Shown here: in pieces, positions 44,131-52,548 of the stretch | Layout of the letters: the number at the start of each line of letters is the position of its first letter | Numbering within the stretch: position 1 is the first letter of the stretch | NCBI GenBank assembly: GCA_036510065.1 | Contig: DATCEO010000203.1 | Span: 4,325-68,324, forward strand | Origin: DASUBV01 sp036510065 | GTDB taxonomy: Bacteria > Actinomycetota > Actinomycetes > Streptosporangiales > Streptosporangiaceae | DNA length: 64,000 nucleotides | Direction of reading: 5' to 3' | Translations under genes and position numbers: made by a program | The notes under the pieces: model-generated | Told to the model about the DNA's origin: nothing | What the model saw: the letters and a program-made list of their open reading frames with translations, nothing else | The model's database searches: none

Positions 44131-47130
44131 ATGAGTGGAGTCCCGATGGCGAAGGCCCCGCAGGCGGTGAGCCAGCCTGCTGACCCGCGGCTGCAGCAGC
44201 TCCTGGACGGCCTGACCGCGGTGCGCGGCGGCGACTTCAGCACCCGCCTGCCGCACACGGGCGATCCGCTGATGGATGAGATCGCCAGCGTCTTCAACAG
44301 CATGACCGACCAGCTCGCCCTCTTCACCTCGGAGGTCACCCGGGTGGCCCGCGAGGTCGGCACCGACGGCAAGCTCGGCGGGCAGGCGTACGTCCCCGGC
44401 GTGGCGGGGACCTGGAAGGACCTCACCGACTCCGTCAACGCCATGGCCGAGAACCTCACCGGCCAGGTCCGGGACATCGCCCAGGTCGCGACCGCGGTGG
44501 CCAGGGGCGACCTCAGCCAGAAGATCACCGTCGACGTCAAGGGTGAGCTGCTGGAGCTGAAGGACACCCTCAACACGATGGTCGACCAGCTGTCGGCGTT
44601 CGCCGACGAGGTGACCAGGGTGGCCCGCGAGGTGGGCACCGAGGGGCGGCTGGGCGGCCAGGCGCAGGTGCCGGGCGTGGGCGGAACCTGGCGCGACCTC
44701 ACCGACTCGGTGAACTTCATGGCCGGAAACCTCACCAGCCAGGTCCGTAATATCGCGCAGGTCACCACCGCCGTGGCCGAGGGCGATCTGTCCAAGAAGA
44801 TCGACGTCGACGCGCGCGGCGAGATCCTGGCCCTCAAGACCACGATCAACACGATGGTGGACCAGCTCTCGTCATTCGCCGCTGAGGTCACCCGCGTCGC
44901 CCGCGAGGTGGGCAGCAAGGGGCGGCTCGGCGGCCAGGCCGAGGTCGAGGGCGTCTCGGGTACCTGGAAGCGGCTGACCGAGAACGTCAATGAGCTGGCC
45001 GGGAACCTGACCCGGCAGGTCCGGGCCATCGCGGAGGTGACCAGCGCCGTCGCCACCGGTGACCTGACCCGCTCCATCACCGTCGACGCCGAGGGCGAGG
45101 TCGCCGAGCTCAAGGACAACATCAACGCCATGGTCCAGTCCCTGCGGGAGACGACCAAGGCCAACCAGGAGCAGTACTGGCTCAAGACCAACCTGGCCCG
45201 GATCGCCGGGCTGCTGCAAGGGCACCGGGACGTGGTCACCGTCGCCGAGCTGATCATGAACGAGCTGATCCCCCTGGTCGGGGCCCAGCACGGGACGTTC
45301 TTCATCGCCGACGACACCGCCGAGGGCACGGTCCTGCGGCTCATCGCGGGCTACGGCGTGCTGGCCGACATCGGGGCGCCCAGCCAGTTCCGGCTTGGCC
45401 AGTCCCTCATCGGGCAGGTGGCCAAGACCAGGAAGCCCATCATGGTGAGCGATGCCCCGCCCGACTACGTGCAGATCTCCTCGGGGCTCGGCCAGGCCGC
45501 CCCGGTCAACCTGATCGTGCTGCCGATCGTTTTCGAGGGCCAGGTGCTGGGCGTGATCGAGGCCGGCTCGTTCAGCCGGTTCACCCAGGTGCACCGGGAC
45601 TTCCTGGAACAGCTGATGGAGACCATCGGCGTCAACGTGCACACCATCATCGCCAACTCCCGCACCGACGACCTGCTCCAGGAGTCGCAGCGGCTGGCGG
45701 GGGAGCTGCAGTCCCGGACCGGGGAGCTGCAGTCCCGCCAGGAGGAGCTGCAGCGCTCTAACGCCGAGCTGGAGGACAAGGCTGCCCAGCTGGCCCGGCA
45801 GAAGCGCGACATCGAGATCAAGAACGCCGAGATCGAGCATGCCCGGCAGGAGATCGAGGAGCGGGCCCGGCAGCTCGACCTGGCTTCCCGGTACAAGTCA
45901 CAGTTCCTGGCCAACGTGTCTCACGAGCTGCGTACCCCGCTGAACAGCCTGCTCATCCTGGCCCGGCTGCTGGCCCAGAACCCGGCCGAGAACCTGACGC
46001 CCAAGCAGGTCGAGTACGCCAACGTCATCCACTCCTCCGGCTCGGACCTGCTGCTGCTCATCAACGACATCCTCGACCTGTCCCGGGTCGAGGCCGGCAA
46101 GCTGGACGTGCATCCGGAAAGGTTCGCCCTGGGGGCCCTGGTCGAAGACCTCCGCTCGGTGTTCGAGCCGCTGGCAGCCGACAAGAGGCTGGACTTCGCG
46201 GTCGCGGTGGCGTCCGATGTCCCCGCCGAGCTGGTCACCGACCGGCAGCGGCTGCGGCAGGTCCTGCACAACCTGCTGTCCAACGCGGTGAAGTTCACCG
46301 AGCAGGGCCGGGTCATGCTCCAGATAGAGCTAGCCAGGCCTGCCGCGCCCGGCGAGGAAGCCGAGGTCACCTTCTCGGTCACCGATACCGGCATCGGCAT
46401 CTCCGACGACAGCCTGAAGACCATCTTCGAGGCCTTCCAGCAGGGGGACGGGACCACGAGCCGCCGCTATGGCGGGACGGGCCTGGGCCTGGCCATCAGC
46501 CGCGAGGTCGCCGCCCAGCTCGGCGGGCGGATAGCCGCGCAGAGCCGACCGGGCAGCGGCAGTGTCTTTACCCTCTACCTGCCGCTGGCCTTCCGGCCCG
46601 CCCGCGACGGGACCGCCGCCTCCGCCCGGCCCGACGCCACTGAGGCCACCGCACCGGACCTGCCGGCCGCCGGCACCGCCTCGCCGGCGGCCGGGGCCCC
46701 GGCTCAGCTAATGACCAGCCCGGTGGCCAAGTCCGGGCTGCACGACAGGGTGCGCGGCCGGCGGGTGCTCATCGTCGATGACGACCTGCGGAACGCGTTC
46801 GCGATCACCAGCATCCTGGAGCTCTACGGGCTCACCGTGATCCACGCGCCTAGCGGGCATCAGGGTATCGAGGTCCTGAAGTCCGGCGATGACATCGATC
46901 TCGTGCTGATGGACGTGATGATGCCCGAGATGGATGGCTACGCCACCACCGCCGCGATCCGCGAGATGCCGCAGTTCGCTGACCTGCCGGTCATCGCCGT
47001 CACCGCCCGGGCCATGCAGGGCGACCGGGACAAGAGCCTGGCCGCCGGAGCCAGCGATTACGTCACCAAGCCCGTCGACACCGACGAGCTGCTGACCTGC
47101 ATGGAGCGCTGGCTGCCGGTCACGGGATGA
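44131..47130 (+). CDS. Soluble poly-HAMP hybrid histidine kinase
   Basis: A 999-residue cytoplasmic kinase without membrane segments. Residues about 20-345 contain several HAMP units in alternating types (GDLSQKITVDVKGELLELKDTLNTMVDQL and EVTRVAREVGTEGRLGGQAQVPGVGGTWRDLTDSVNFMA). A GAF domain follows (about 360-510), a coiled coil (515-590), HisKA with His598 (FLANVSHELRTPLNSLLILARLL), HATPase_c (NLLSNAVKFTEQG, DTGIGIS, GGTGLGLAI), and a C-terminal receiver (VLIVDDDLRNAF...LVLMDVMMPEMDG). It resembles fungal Nik1-type osmosensors. ATG 44146 is an alternative start with GGAG upstream. Confidence 0.93.
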   Translation: MSGVPMAKAPQAVSQPADPRLQQLLDGLTAVRGGDFSTRLPHTGDPLMDEIASVFNSMTDQLALFTSEVTRVAREVGTDGKLGGQAYVPGVAGTWKDLTDSVNAMAENLTGQVRDIAQVATAVARGDLSQKITVDVKGELLELKDTLNTMVDQLSAFADEVTRVAREVGTEGRLGGQAQVPGVGGTWRDLTDSVNFMAGNLTSQVRNIAQVTTAVAEGDLSKKIDVDARGEILALKTTINTMVDQLSSFAAEVTRVAREVGSKGRLGGQAEVEGVSGTWKRLTENVNELAGNLTRQVRAIAEVTSAVATGDLTRSITVDAEGEVAELKDNINAMVQSLRETTKANQEQYWLKTNLARIAGLLQGHRDVVTVAELIMNELIPLVGAQHGTFFIADDTAEGTVLRLIAGYGVLADIGAPSQFRLGQSLIGQVAKTRKPIMVSDAPPDYVQISSGLGQAAPVNLIVLPIVFEGQVLGVIEAGSFSRFTQVHRDFLEQLMETIGVNVHTIIANSRTDDLLQESQRLAGELQSRTGELQSRQEELQRSNAELEDKAAQLARQKRDIEIKNAEIEHARQEIEERARQLDLASRYKSQFLANVSHELRTPLNSLLILARLLAQNPAENLTPKQVEYANVIHSSGSDLLLLINDILDLSRVEAGKLDVHPERFALGALVEDLRSVFEPLAADKRLDFAVAVASDVPAELVTDRQRLRQVLHNLLSNAVKFTEQGRVMLQIELARPAAPGEEAEVTFSVTDTGIGISDDSLKTIFEAFQQGDGTTSRRYGGTGLGLAISREVAAQLGGRIAAQSRPGSGSVFTLYLPLAFRPARDGTAASARPDATEATAPDLPAAGTASPAAGAPAQLMTSPVAKSGLHDRVRGRRVLIVDDDLRNAFAITSILELYGLTVIHAPSGHQGIEVLKSGDDIDLVLMDVMMPEMDGYATTAAIREMPQFADLPVIAVTARAMQGDRDKSLAAGASDYVTKPVDTDELLTCMERWLPVTG

Positions 47131-48420
47131 GCTGGGCAGGGCGGCGGGCGCATCGGGCCGGGGCCAGAAGGCGCGCACAGCCATGTAGGCCAGGAACGCC
47201 AGGCCTGCGATCAGGTAGGAGTTAGCGGTGAGGGTCGCCAGCCCGTGGAATCCGTATTCGCGGGAGTAGTCGGCGCGCGGCGCCCACCATGGCAGCGTGA
47301 GGACGAACAGGAGGTAGCCGCCTGCCGCCGCGATCCGGCTGCCGGCGCCGCCGCGAGCTAGGACGGCGATGGCGGGCATGATCCAGACCCAGTGGTGAGT
47401 CCAGGAGATCGGGGAGACCAGCAGCCCGGTGACCCCGGTGACCGCGGCGGCCCCGAGCCAGTCGCCCCGCCGGCCCACCGCGATCGCGGCCGCGAGGCCG
47501 ATGCCGCCGATCGTCAGGGCCACGAGGACGTACCAGGGTCCTACGTGAGCGAGGCCGCCGAGAATCCGGTCTGCGGCTCCGTAGGGAGACTGGTTGCTGA
47601 TGTAGGCGGCACCCAGTCGCCCGGTGTCGTAGCAGAGCTTCGTCCAGTACAGGCGCGAGGCGGCCGGGGCCACGAGGTACCCGATCAGCCCGCAGGCGGC
47701 GAAGGCGGCGGCCGCGGTGAGCGCGGCCCGGGTCCTGCGGGTCAGCAGGAGCAAGATGATGAAGATGGCCGGGGTCAGCTTGATCGCCGCCGCGAGGCCG
47801 ATCCCGATACCGGCGGGCTGCCCGCGAGACGCGCGCCGGACGTCGGTGAGGATGAGAGCGAGCAGGAACAGGTTGACCTGGCCCAGGTACAGCGTGTGCC
47901 ACACCGGCTCGAGTAGCAGGCCCAGCGCGACGAGGGCGGCGACCGCGGTCCTGGAGGCGTGGTATCCGGCGAGCTTCAGGGTCGTGACGCACGAGACGGC
48001 GAAGGCCGCGATGGACGCCAGCTCCCACGCCGCCCGGGCAATGCCGACCGGTACCGCGCTGACGGGCGCAAATATGACGGCCGCGAAGGGCGGGTAGGTA
48101 AACCAGCTGGTGTGCACCCGGGTGAGGTACAGGTGCTGGTCGCCGGCGACTGCGTGCCCGCCCCACAGGTAGACGTTCAGGTCATAGGGAATATGGGTGG
48201 CGGCGAACCAGGCAACCAGGCCGACTTGAAGGGCGAGCGCACCGTAAATAGCTGACTGAGACCATCTTTTCCGCAGCCATGTCCAGTCGAATATGAATTC
48301 CGCGGGAACGCATGGCACCGGCAATCGGAGCACCTCCCGGAGGCTGATGAATTTCTCTAGCCAAGGCTGCCGGGGAGGTACAGGGCGTGTCGTCACGCCA
48401 GAGAGCCGAACCGTGGTCAC
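46708..48420 (-). CDS. GT87-type polyprenol-phosphate mannosyltransferase with overlong C-terminus
   Basis: A glycosyltransferase-C fold membrane enzyme with about ten hydrophobic segments. Family motifs include PYDLNVYLWGGHAVAGDQHLYL, FTYPPFAAVIFAP, WELASIAAFAVSCVTTLKLAGY, LGQVNLFLLALILTDV, GIGLAAAIKLTPAIFIILLLLTRR, YISNQSPYGAA and VSPISWTHHWVWIMPAIAVLA. These transfer mannose or another pentose/hexose from a polyprenyl donor outside the membrane. The conserved part ends near residue 430; about 135 more residues of low-complexity reading run antisense into the poly-HAMP kinase for 423 bp, so the original stop seems lost. Confidence 0.85.
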   Translation of the reverse strand: MTTVRLSGVTTRPVPPRQPWLEKFISLREVLRLPVPCVPAEFIFDWTWLRKRWSQSAIYGALALQVGLVAWFAATHIPYDLNVYLWGGHAVAGDQHLYLTRVHTSWFTYPPFAAVIFAPVSAVPVGIARAAWELASIAAFAVSCVTTLKLAGYHASRTAVAALVALGLLLEPVWHTLYLGQVNLFLLALILTDVRRASRGQPAGIGIGLAAAIKLTPAIFIILLLLTRRTRAALTAAAAFAACGLIGYLVAPAASRLYWTKLCYDTGRLGAAYISNQSPYGAADRILGGLAHVGPWYVLVALTIGGIGLAAAIAVGRRGDWLGAAAVTGVTGLLVSPISWTHHWVWIMPAIAVLARGGAGSRIAAAGGYLLFVLTLPWWAPRADYSREYGFHGLATLTANSYLIAGLAFLAYMAVRAFWPRPDAPAALPSSSRDRQPALHAGQQLVGVDGLGDVIAGSGGQALVPVALHGPGGDGDDRQVSELRHLADRGGGGVAIHLGHHHVHQHEIDVIAGLQDLDTLMPARRVDHGEPVELQDAGDRERVPQVVIDDEHPPAAHPVVQPGLGHRAGH

Positions 48421-48579
48421 ACGTGCGGGGCATCTGGGTGCGGCGATCTCATACCCGGGAATGACGCTCGGGGTGACGAACGCCAGCCCAAGCTGGCTGA
48501 CGATTTGGTAGCTAGTGCGACAGGGTAATGACGACCGAGGCGGGGACGAGGGGCGCCGCTGCCTGAGTAGTTCATGACT

Positions 48580-48860
48580 TCAGGTGGGGCCGCGGGCGAA
48601 GTCGCGTCGGATGTCGAGCTCGTGATGAACGGCCTCGTGGGCGTTCCTGCGGATGATGTCGGCGGCGGCTAGCTGTCCGAACTGCGGATGAACCGTCACC
48701 GCAGCCTCCGGCGTGCTCCGTGTTGCCAGCGTCCAGCCGGCGGCCGCACTGCGCAGAGCATGCAGCCCGGTGACCGCCGACAGCCGCTCATACTGCCGGA
48801 CCCCGGCTAGCGTCCTCTCATCCCAGCACGCGATTCCGGCCTCCGGGTCGTAGCGCGCAG
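48580..48860 (-). pseudogene. DinB-like domain protein, C-terminal remnant
   Basis: The reading YDPEAGIACWDERTLAGVRQYERLSAVTG, then LHALRSAAAGWTLATRSTPEAAVTVHPQFGQLAAADIIRRNAHEAVHHELDIRRDF, ends at TGA 48580. It matches the end of DinB/methyltransferase-associated maleylpyruvate-isomerase-like proteins (last metal-binding HE-x-x-HH-x-x-D). The first half, with the other metal histidine, is missing, and the frame continues upstream into an unrelated remnant. Confidence 0.6.
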
Positions 48861-48889
48861 CGGCGCAGTTGTGGCGTACTCGCGCAGAT

Positions 48890-49325
48890 GTCGGCGCGAT
48901 CGACGTCCTGTCCTGGGCACCAACCGGCGCGGTAGCTGACCGCCAGAGTGGCGCCCAGCACCGCGAGGCTTTCGGTGGCGGCGACGAGGACGAAGGAGGC
49001 CCCGGCCGTCGGGGTCTTCCAGTGCCGCAGGACGGCACCACAAGCAAGGCCCAGCCGACTCCCGAAACAGCCAGGAGTGCCGCGGCGGCCCGTGGCAATC
49101 CCTGGCCGGCCGGGTGCCGAGCACGGCGGTGTCAGCCACGCCCGTGAACGCGGCGGGTGAGCGGGCCTCGCGCGCGAAGCGATCACGCTGGTTCGCCAGC
49201 CGCATGCCCAGCATGACGGCCAGCAGCAGCCATGATCGCAGACAGAACCAGCTGGCGGCCTGAGTAGAGATCGATGGAGACGATACCGGGGCCCATGACG
49301 ACCGCCCCTGATGCAGGTGGGATCG
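48890..49325 (-). pseudogene. TDT (tellurite/C4-dicarboxylate) transporter remnant
   Basis: Fragments in different frames: PPASGAVVMGPGIVSIDLYSG, then RLANQRDRFAREARSPAAFTGVADTAVLGTR, then LACGAVLRHWKTPTAGASFVLVAATESLAVLGATLAVSYRAGW. These are consecutive parts of the TDT/TehA-like family. Several frameshifts and deletions separate them, and the last half is gone. It is fused by read-through to the DinB remnant. Confidence 0.65.
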
Positions 49326-49394
49326 CATCCAGCACCTGCCGCATGCGGGGCGGTCCGGGAAACCCCGGGACGGTCCCGCGCGGGCTCGTTCCGG

Positions 49395-49736
49395 TCAGAG
49401 CCCGAGCACGCGGCGGAGACCTTGGTCAACGTCGTTCATGAGGGATCCGGGCAGTTGCCCGACCTCGGTGTCGAGGTCGGTCTTGTCAAGAGTGACCAAG
49501 GCAGTGACATTGACGACGGAGTCTGCGGGCAAGCAGGAGGCGGTCGCGGGCAGGAACACGTTTCCCGGCATCGCCGCGAGGCTGGTGCTGGAGGTAATGA
49601 CCGCAGCTACGGTGGTGTTCAGGCGGCTGGCGCTAACGGGCCGGGACTGGATGATCAGGACAGGGCGGCGCTTGGCGGGCTTGCTGCCGTGCGGTTCTCC
49701 GAGGTCAGCCCACCAGATGCTGCCACGCTGGATCAC
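49395..49736 (-). CDS. mazF: MazF/PemK-family mRNA interferase toxin
   Basis: A 113-residue toxin that cuts mRNA. The start IQRGSIWWADLGEPHGSKPAKRRPVLIIQSRPVSASRLNTTVAAVITSS fits the MazF fold with the conserved Arg of KRRPVLII and the Thr of AVITS. FLPATASCLPADSVVNVTALVTLDKTDL is the second half, with the final L-x-x-V-x-x-x-L helix. It overlaps the antitoxin by four bases and is its partner. Cleavage specificity is unknown. Confidence 0.92.
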   Translation of the reverse strand: MIQRGSIWWADLGEPHGSKPAKRRPVLIIQSRPVSASRLNTTVAAVITSSTSLAAMPGNVFLPATASCLPADSVVNVTALVTLDKTDLDTEVGQLPGSLMNDVDQGLRRVLGL

Positions 49737-49975
49737 CAGTCGTCCTGGCGTGCCAGGCGGCGGCGGCCGGCCGCGGTGGCGGCCGCCGCCGAGTCGTCGC
49801 GGCCTGCCGTCTGGAGTGCTTCGTCGATCTGCTGGGTGAGCGACCGCGACGCGAGGTCATCCAGGTACATGCGAGCCGCCCGGGCGAAGAACTCTGAACG
49901 GCTGATGCCTAGCTCCGCTGCTATCTCAGTGGCCTGCTCGAAAGTGTCCTCCGGCAGAGAAATCGCGGTCTTCAT
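49733..49975 (-). CDS. mazE: Ribbon-helix-helix antitoxin of the MazEF-type module
   Basis: An 80-residue antitoxin. Residues 1-45 form a MetJ/Arc-type ribbon-helix-helix (KTAISLPEDTFEQATEIAAELGISRSEFFARAARMYLDDL), which binds the operator. The Ala/Arg-rich C-terminus would wrap the toxin. The start is leaderless: TATACT sits six bases before ATG 49975. The gene is the first of the toxin-antitoxin pair and should repress it. Confidence 0.9.
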   Translation of the reverse strand: MKTAISLPEDTFEQATEIAAELGISRSEFFARAARMYLDDLASRSLTQQIDEALQTAGRDDSAAAATAAGRRRLARQDDW

Positions 49976-49979
49976 ACTG

Positions 49980-50002
49980 CCAGTATAACCGGGTATTACT
50001 GG
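49980..50002 (-). promoter_or_regulatory. Toxin-antitoxin promoter/operator
   Basis: Six-base arms CCAGTA and TACTGG at the two ends form an inverted repeat that covers the -10 TATACT (49982-49987 on the minus strand). The antitoxin most likely binds here to repress its own operon. Confidence 0.7.
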
Positions 50003-50054
50003 TAGCGGAGTGACGTTCTCGGCGGCATCTGATCATCCTGGTGCGCGGCCGCTT

Positions 50055-50472
50055 CTGATGTGCCCGGCGAGCAGGTGGCGCCACGAACTTCCTCGGGCAC
50101 TTCGCGCTGACGGCAGGGCTGCACGCGTCGCTGGCCGCGGCCGGCGGGGCCGGGTCGTCTGCGTCAGCACCGATGCGCACATGTTCTCGTGGGTGATCTT
50201 CGAGGATCTCGACTTCCGGAACTGGCCATACGACCCGTGGTCGGCCTACGGGCAGTCCAAGACCGCCGATATCTTGCTCGCGGTCGAGGCCACCCGGCGG
50301 CGGGCCGGGGAGGCTTCTGGCCGGGGTGGGCGGCGGCTACTTCGAGGACTGCAATCAGGCGCCGGTGCTGCGCGGGAAGCCCGAGATGTTGGGCGGCGGA
50401 GTCGCCCGTGGGCCGCGGGACCCTGGCCAGGCGCAGCGGCTGTGGAAGATGGCCGCTGAGCTTGTCGCGTAA
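50055..50472 (+). pseudogene. Short-chain dehydrogenase/reductase remnant
   Basis: The reading NFLGHFALTAGLHASL, RVVCVSTDAHMFS, IFEDLDFRNWPYDPWSAYGQSKTADILLAVEATRR holds the catalytic Ser-like and YxxxK segments of a retinol-dehydrogenase-like SDR. It shifts frame and resumes near the end as GGGYFEDCNQAPVLRG and QAQRLWKMAAELVA to TAA 50472. The NAD-binding Rossmann start is missing and there are at least two frameshifts. Confidence 0.75.
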
Positions 50473-50502
50473 CCCGCGGCTCACCGTGACCGCCATCGCG
50501 GC

Positions 50503-51666
50503 TCAGCGCGCGCCGCGAGCCGGCCGGAACACCTCGCGGAGAGTCTGCGCGAGCAGCTCAGGCTCGGCGACCGCCGGGAAGTGCCCGCCGCGGTCGTGCT
50601 CGTCCCAGGCGGTGACGGTGAAGTAGCGCTCGGCGAGCTCGCGAGGCGGCTTGGGAAACGGGACCCGCTCCCCGCCGAAGACGCTGATCGCGGTGCGGAC
50701 CGCAGGCGGACTCCCAGCGGGCAGAGCGCTACCGGGGGAGTGCCGGTGCGCCCAGTAGGGCAGCAGCGAGGAGCCGATCGTCCCGGTGGCCCAGTACAGG
50801 GTGAGGGTGCCCAGCAGCAGCTCCCGGGCAAAGGCCGGCTGCCCGTCGCTGGTGGCGCTGCTCCAGGCCACGACCTTCTCGCCGATCCAGGCGGCGAGCC
50901 CGGCCGGGGAATCGTGCAGGGCCGCGGCGAGCGTGGCGGGCTTAGTGGCCTGCTCGTGGGCGTAGCCGCCCTCCTGCGCGGCCCAGCTCTCGCCCTGCGC
51001 GAGGTACTCCGCCTCGGCCGCCGTCCAGGGCCGCGGCGGGGCGGCCAGCCCCGGGTTGGCCAGGTGGATGCCGGCGACGGCGCCGGGATGGGCCCGGGCC
51101 AGCCACGCGGTGACCCCGGCGCCCAGGTCGCTGCCGTGCGCGGCGTACCGGGGATAGCCCAGGCCCTCGGCCATCAGCCGGTGCCACAGCTCGGCGACCG
51201 CGTTCGCGGTGAGTCCGCCGGGCCGCGGCGCGGAGAAGCCGAACCCCGGCAGCGATGGCGCCACGACGGTGAACGCGTCGGAGGCGGCCGCGCCGTTCCC
51301 GACGGGGTCGGTCAGCAGCGGGATCAGGTCCAGGTACTCGCAGAACGAGCCCGGCCAGCCGTGGGTCAGCAGCAGCGGCAGCGGGTCGGGGCCGGTGCCC
51401 GGCGCGTGGACGACATGCACGACCTGGCCGTCAAGATCGGCGCGCAGGTGGGACAGCCCGTCCAGCCGGGCCTGGAATCGCGTGGCGTCGAAGGCCTGCC
51501 AGTCCGCGAGCAGCTCGTCCAGCCAGCGGCCCGGCACGCCTCGTTCCCATCCGTCGTCGGCCTCGGACGCGGGCCGCCGGCTCCGGCTCAGCCGTTCTTG
51601 CAGGTCCTTCAGCACCTCCCCGCCGAAGGCGGGGACGAATGGCTCGACGGCTGGGGCGCTGCTCAC
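50503..51666 (-). CDS. Epoxide hydrolase (EHN-type alpha/beta hydrolase)
   Basis: A 387-residue alpha/beta-hydrolase. The EHN cap domain is at the N-terminus (KDLQERLSRSRRP...LLADWQAFDATRFQARLDGLSHLRADLDGQ). The oxyanion-hole HGWPG motif is in LLTHGWPGSFCEYLDL. The nucleophile Asp is in YAAHGSDLGAGV. The final catalytic His is in WDEHDRGGHFPAVAEPELLAQTLREVF. GTG 51666 is chosen: CATGCT (51673-51678 on this strand) lies six bases upstream, and residues before it are non-homologous. Confidence 0.9.
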   Translation of the reverse strand: MSSAPAVEPFVPAFGGEVLKDLQERLSRSRRPASEADDGWERGVPGRWLDELLADWQAFDATRFQARLDGLSHLRADLDGQVVHVVHAPGTGPDPLPLLLTHGWPGSFCEYLDLIPLLTDPVGNGAAASDAFTVVAPSLPGFGFSAPRPGGLTANAVAELWHRLMAEGLGYPRYAAHGSDLGAGVTAWLARAHPGAVAGIHLANPGLAAPPRPWTAAEAEYLAQGESWAAQEGGYAHEQATKPATLAAALHDSPAGLAAWIGEKVVAWSSATSDGQPAFARELLLGTLTLYWATGTIGSSLLPYWAHRHSPGSALPAGSPPAVRTAISVFGGERVPFPKPPRELAERYFTVTAWDEHDRGGHFPAVAEPELLAQTLREVFRPARGAR

Positions 51667-51988
51667 CCAGCCAGCATGCCATCCTGGCGATCCGGAGTGG
51701 CCAGCATGGCTGCTGCAGTGAGCAGCTGCAATGCTGCTGGCCCTGCCCCGGCGCAGCTGGCGGGCAGCCCGCATGGACCAGGTCCGGACGGGGCAGCACT
51801 ATGGCTCTTGAATGAGCCAGCGGGAGGCTTGGCGGGCCCCGGGGGGGGTTGCCGCGATCATGCCGGTGCTGGTTGTTGCCGACGACGGCGCCGCGAGCCG
51901 CGGCCTGGCGCGCCGGTTAGCTGCACCCGCGGGCAGGGACCGGTTCGACCTGAAGCTGGTGGGCACCTGGCAGGCATGCCTTCGCTAT

Positions 51989-52477
51989 CTAGCCCCGGCA
52001 GGGTAATAGTTTTGGCTGGGTATTCCTCCGCCAGGCCGTCGATAGATCCATTTCGGAGATTGCGGCCAGGTTGCGCCGCATTTCCTGGTACTTGTGCGTA
52101 CCGAGGATCTTGCTGATCTGCCGTTCGACCTCAAGTAGCGCGATACGGCTGGCCTGCGCTGTCTCGCGGCCCTTCTGGGTGAGATAGATGCGCTTGGCTC
52201 GCCTGTCCGAGGGGTCCTCGCGGCGGGCCAGGTATCCCTTGGAGACCAGGTCGTCGACGATCTCGCCCATCGACTGTGGGGCCATGCCCGACCGGGTTGC
52301 GATATCGGTCAGGCGAAGGCCGTCTTGGATGGAGAGCATCTCCATCGCGTTGCCGTGGGCGGGGCGCATGTCAGTGGCACCTGCTTCGCTTACGACGCGG
52401 TAGATCGCGGCGGATAGGACGTTATACGCCGTTCGCAGCAGGGTGGGCGTCGACGGATCGGGACCGGGACTGGCCAC
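51989..52477 (-). CDS. MarR-family transcriptional regulator
   Basis: A 162-residue winged-helix repressor. The dimer helix is TPTLLRTAYNVLSAAIYRVV, and the DNA-binding part is IQDGLRLTDIATRSGMAPQSMGEIVDDLVSKGYLARREDPSDRRAKRIYLTQKGRE (the DxRxxR wing is seen). It is divergent from the monooxygenase at 52549 and a large palindrome lies between them. GTG 52477 has AAGGAG seven bases upstream. Ligand unknown, but phenolic or aromatic compounds are usual for MarR proteins next to flavin monooxygenases. Confidence 0.9.
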   Translation of the reverse strand: MASPGPDPSTPTLLRTAYNVLSAAIYRVVSEAGATDMRPAHGNAMEMLSIQDGLRLTDIATRSGMAPQSMGEIVDDLVSKGYLARREDPSDRRAKRIYLTQKGRETAQASRIALLEVERQISKILGTHKYQEMRRNLAAISEMDLSTAWRRNTQPKLLPCRG

Positions 52478-52491
52478 GGCCTGACTCCTTA

Positions 52492-52524
52492 ATGAAGGAG
52501 ACCTGATAATCAGGGTACCTTCAT
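52492..52524. promoter_or_regulatory. Two-level palindromic operator in the MarR divergon
   Basis: The outer arms are ATGAAGG (52492-52498) and CCTTCAT (52518-52524). Inside them lies CCTGATAATCAGG (52502-52514), a perfect palindrome around one A. Everything shares one centre. It lies between both divergent starts, so it is the likely MarR binding site. Confidence 0.8.
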
Positions 52525-52548
52525 ACTCTAGCACCGCGGAGGATTCGC

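Noticed and set aside
43970..45344. Extension of the PP2C phosphatase frame to 45344
   Set aside because: It would overlap the HAMP part of the divergent kinase; the extra residues are Ser/Arg/Thr-rich shadow, and the ANTAR-like domain starts at 43970.
51812..52006. A short + strand frame beginning MPVLVVADD near 51860
   Set aside because: The start looks like a receiver domain but the rest does not follow the family, and it ends head-on against the MarR gene.
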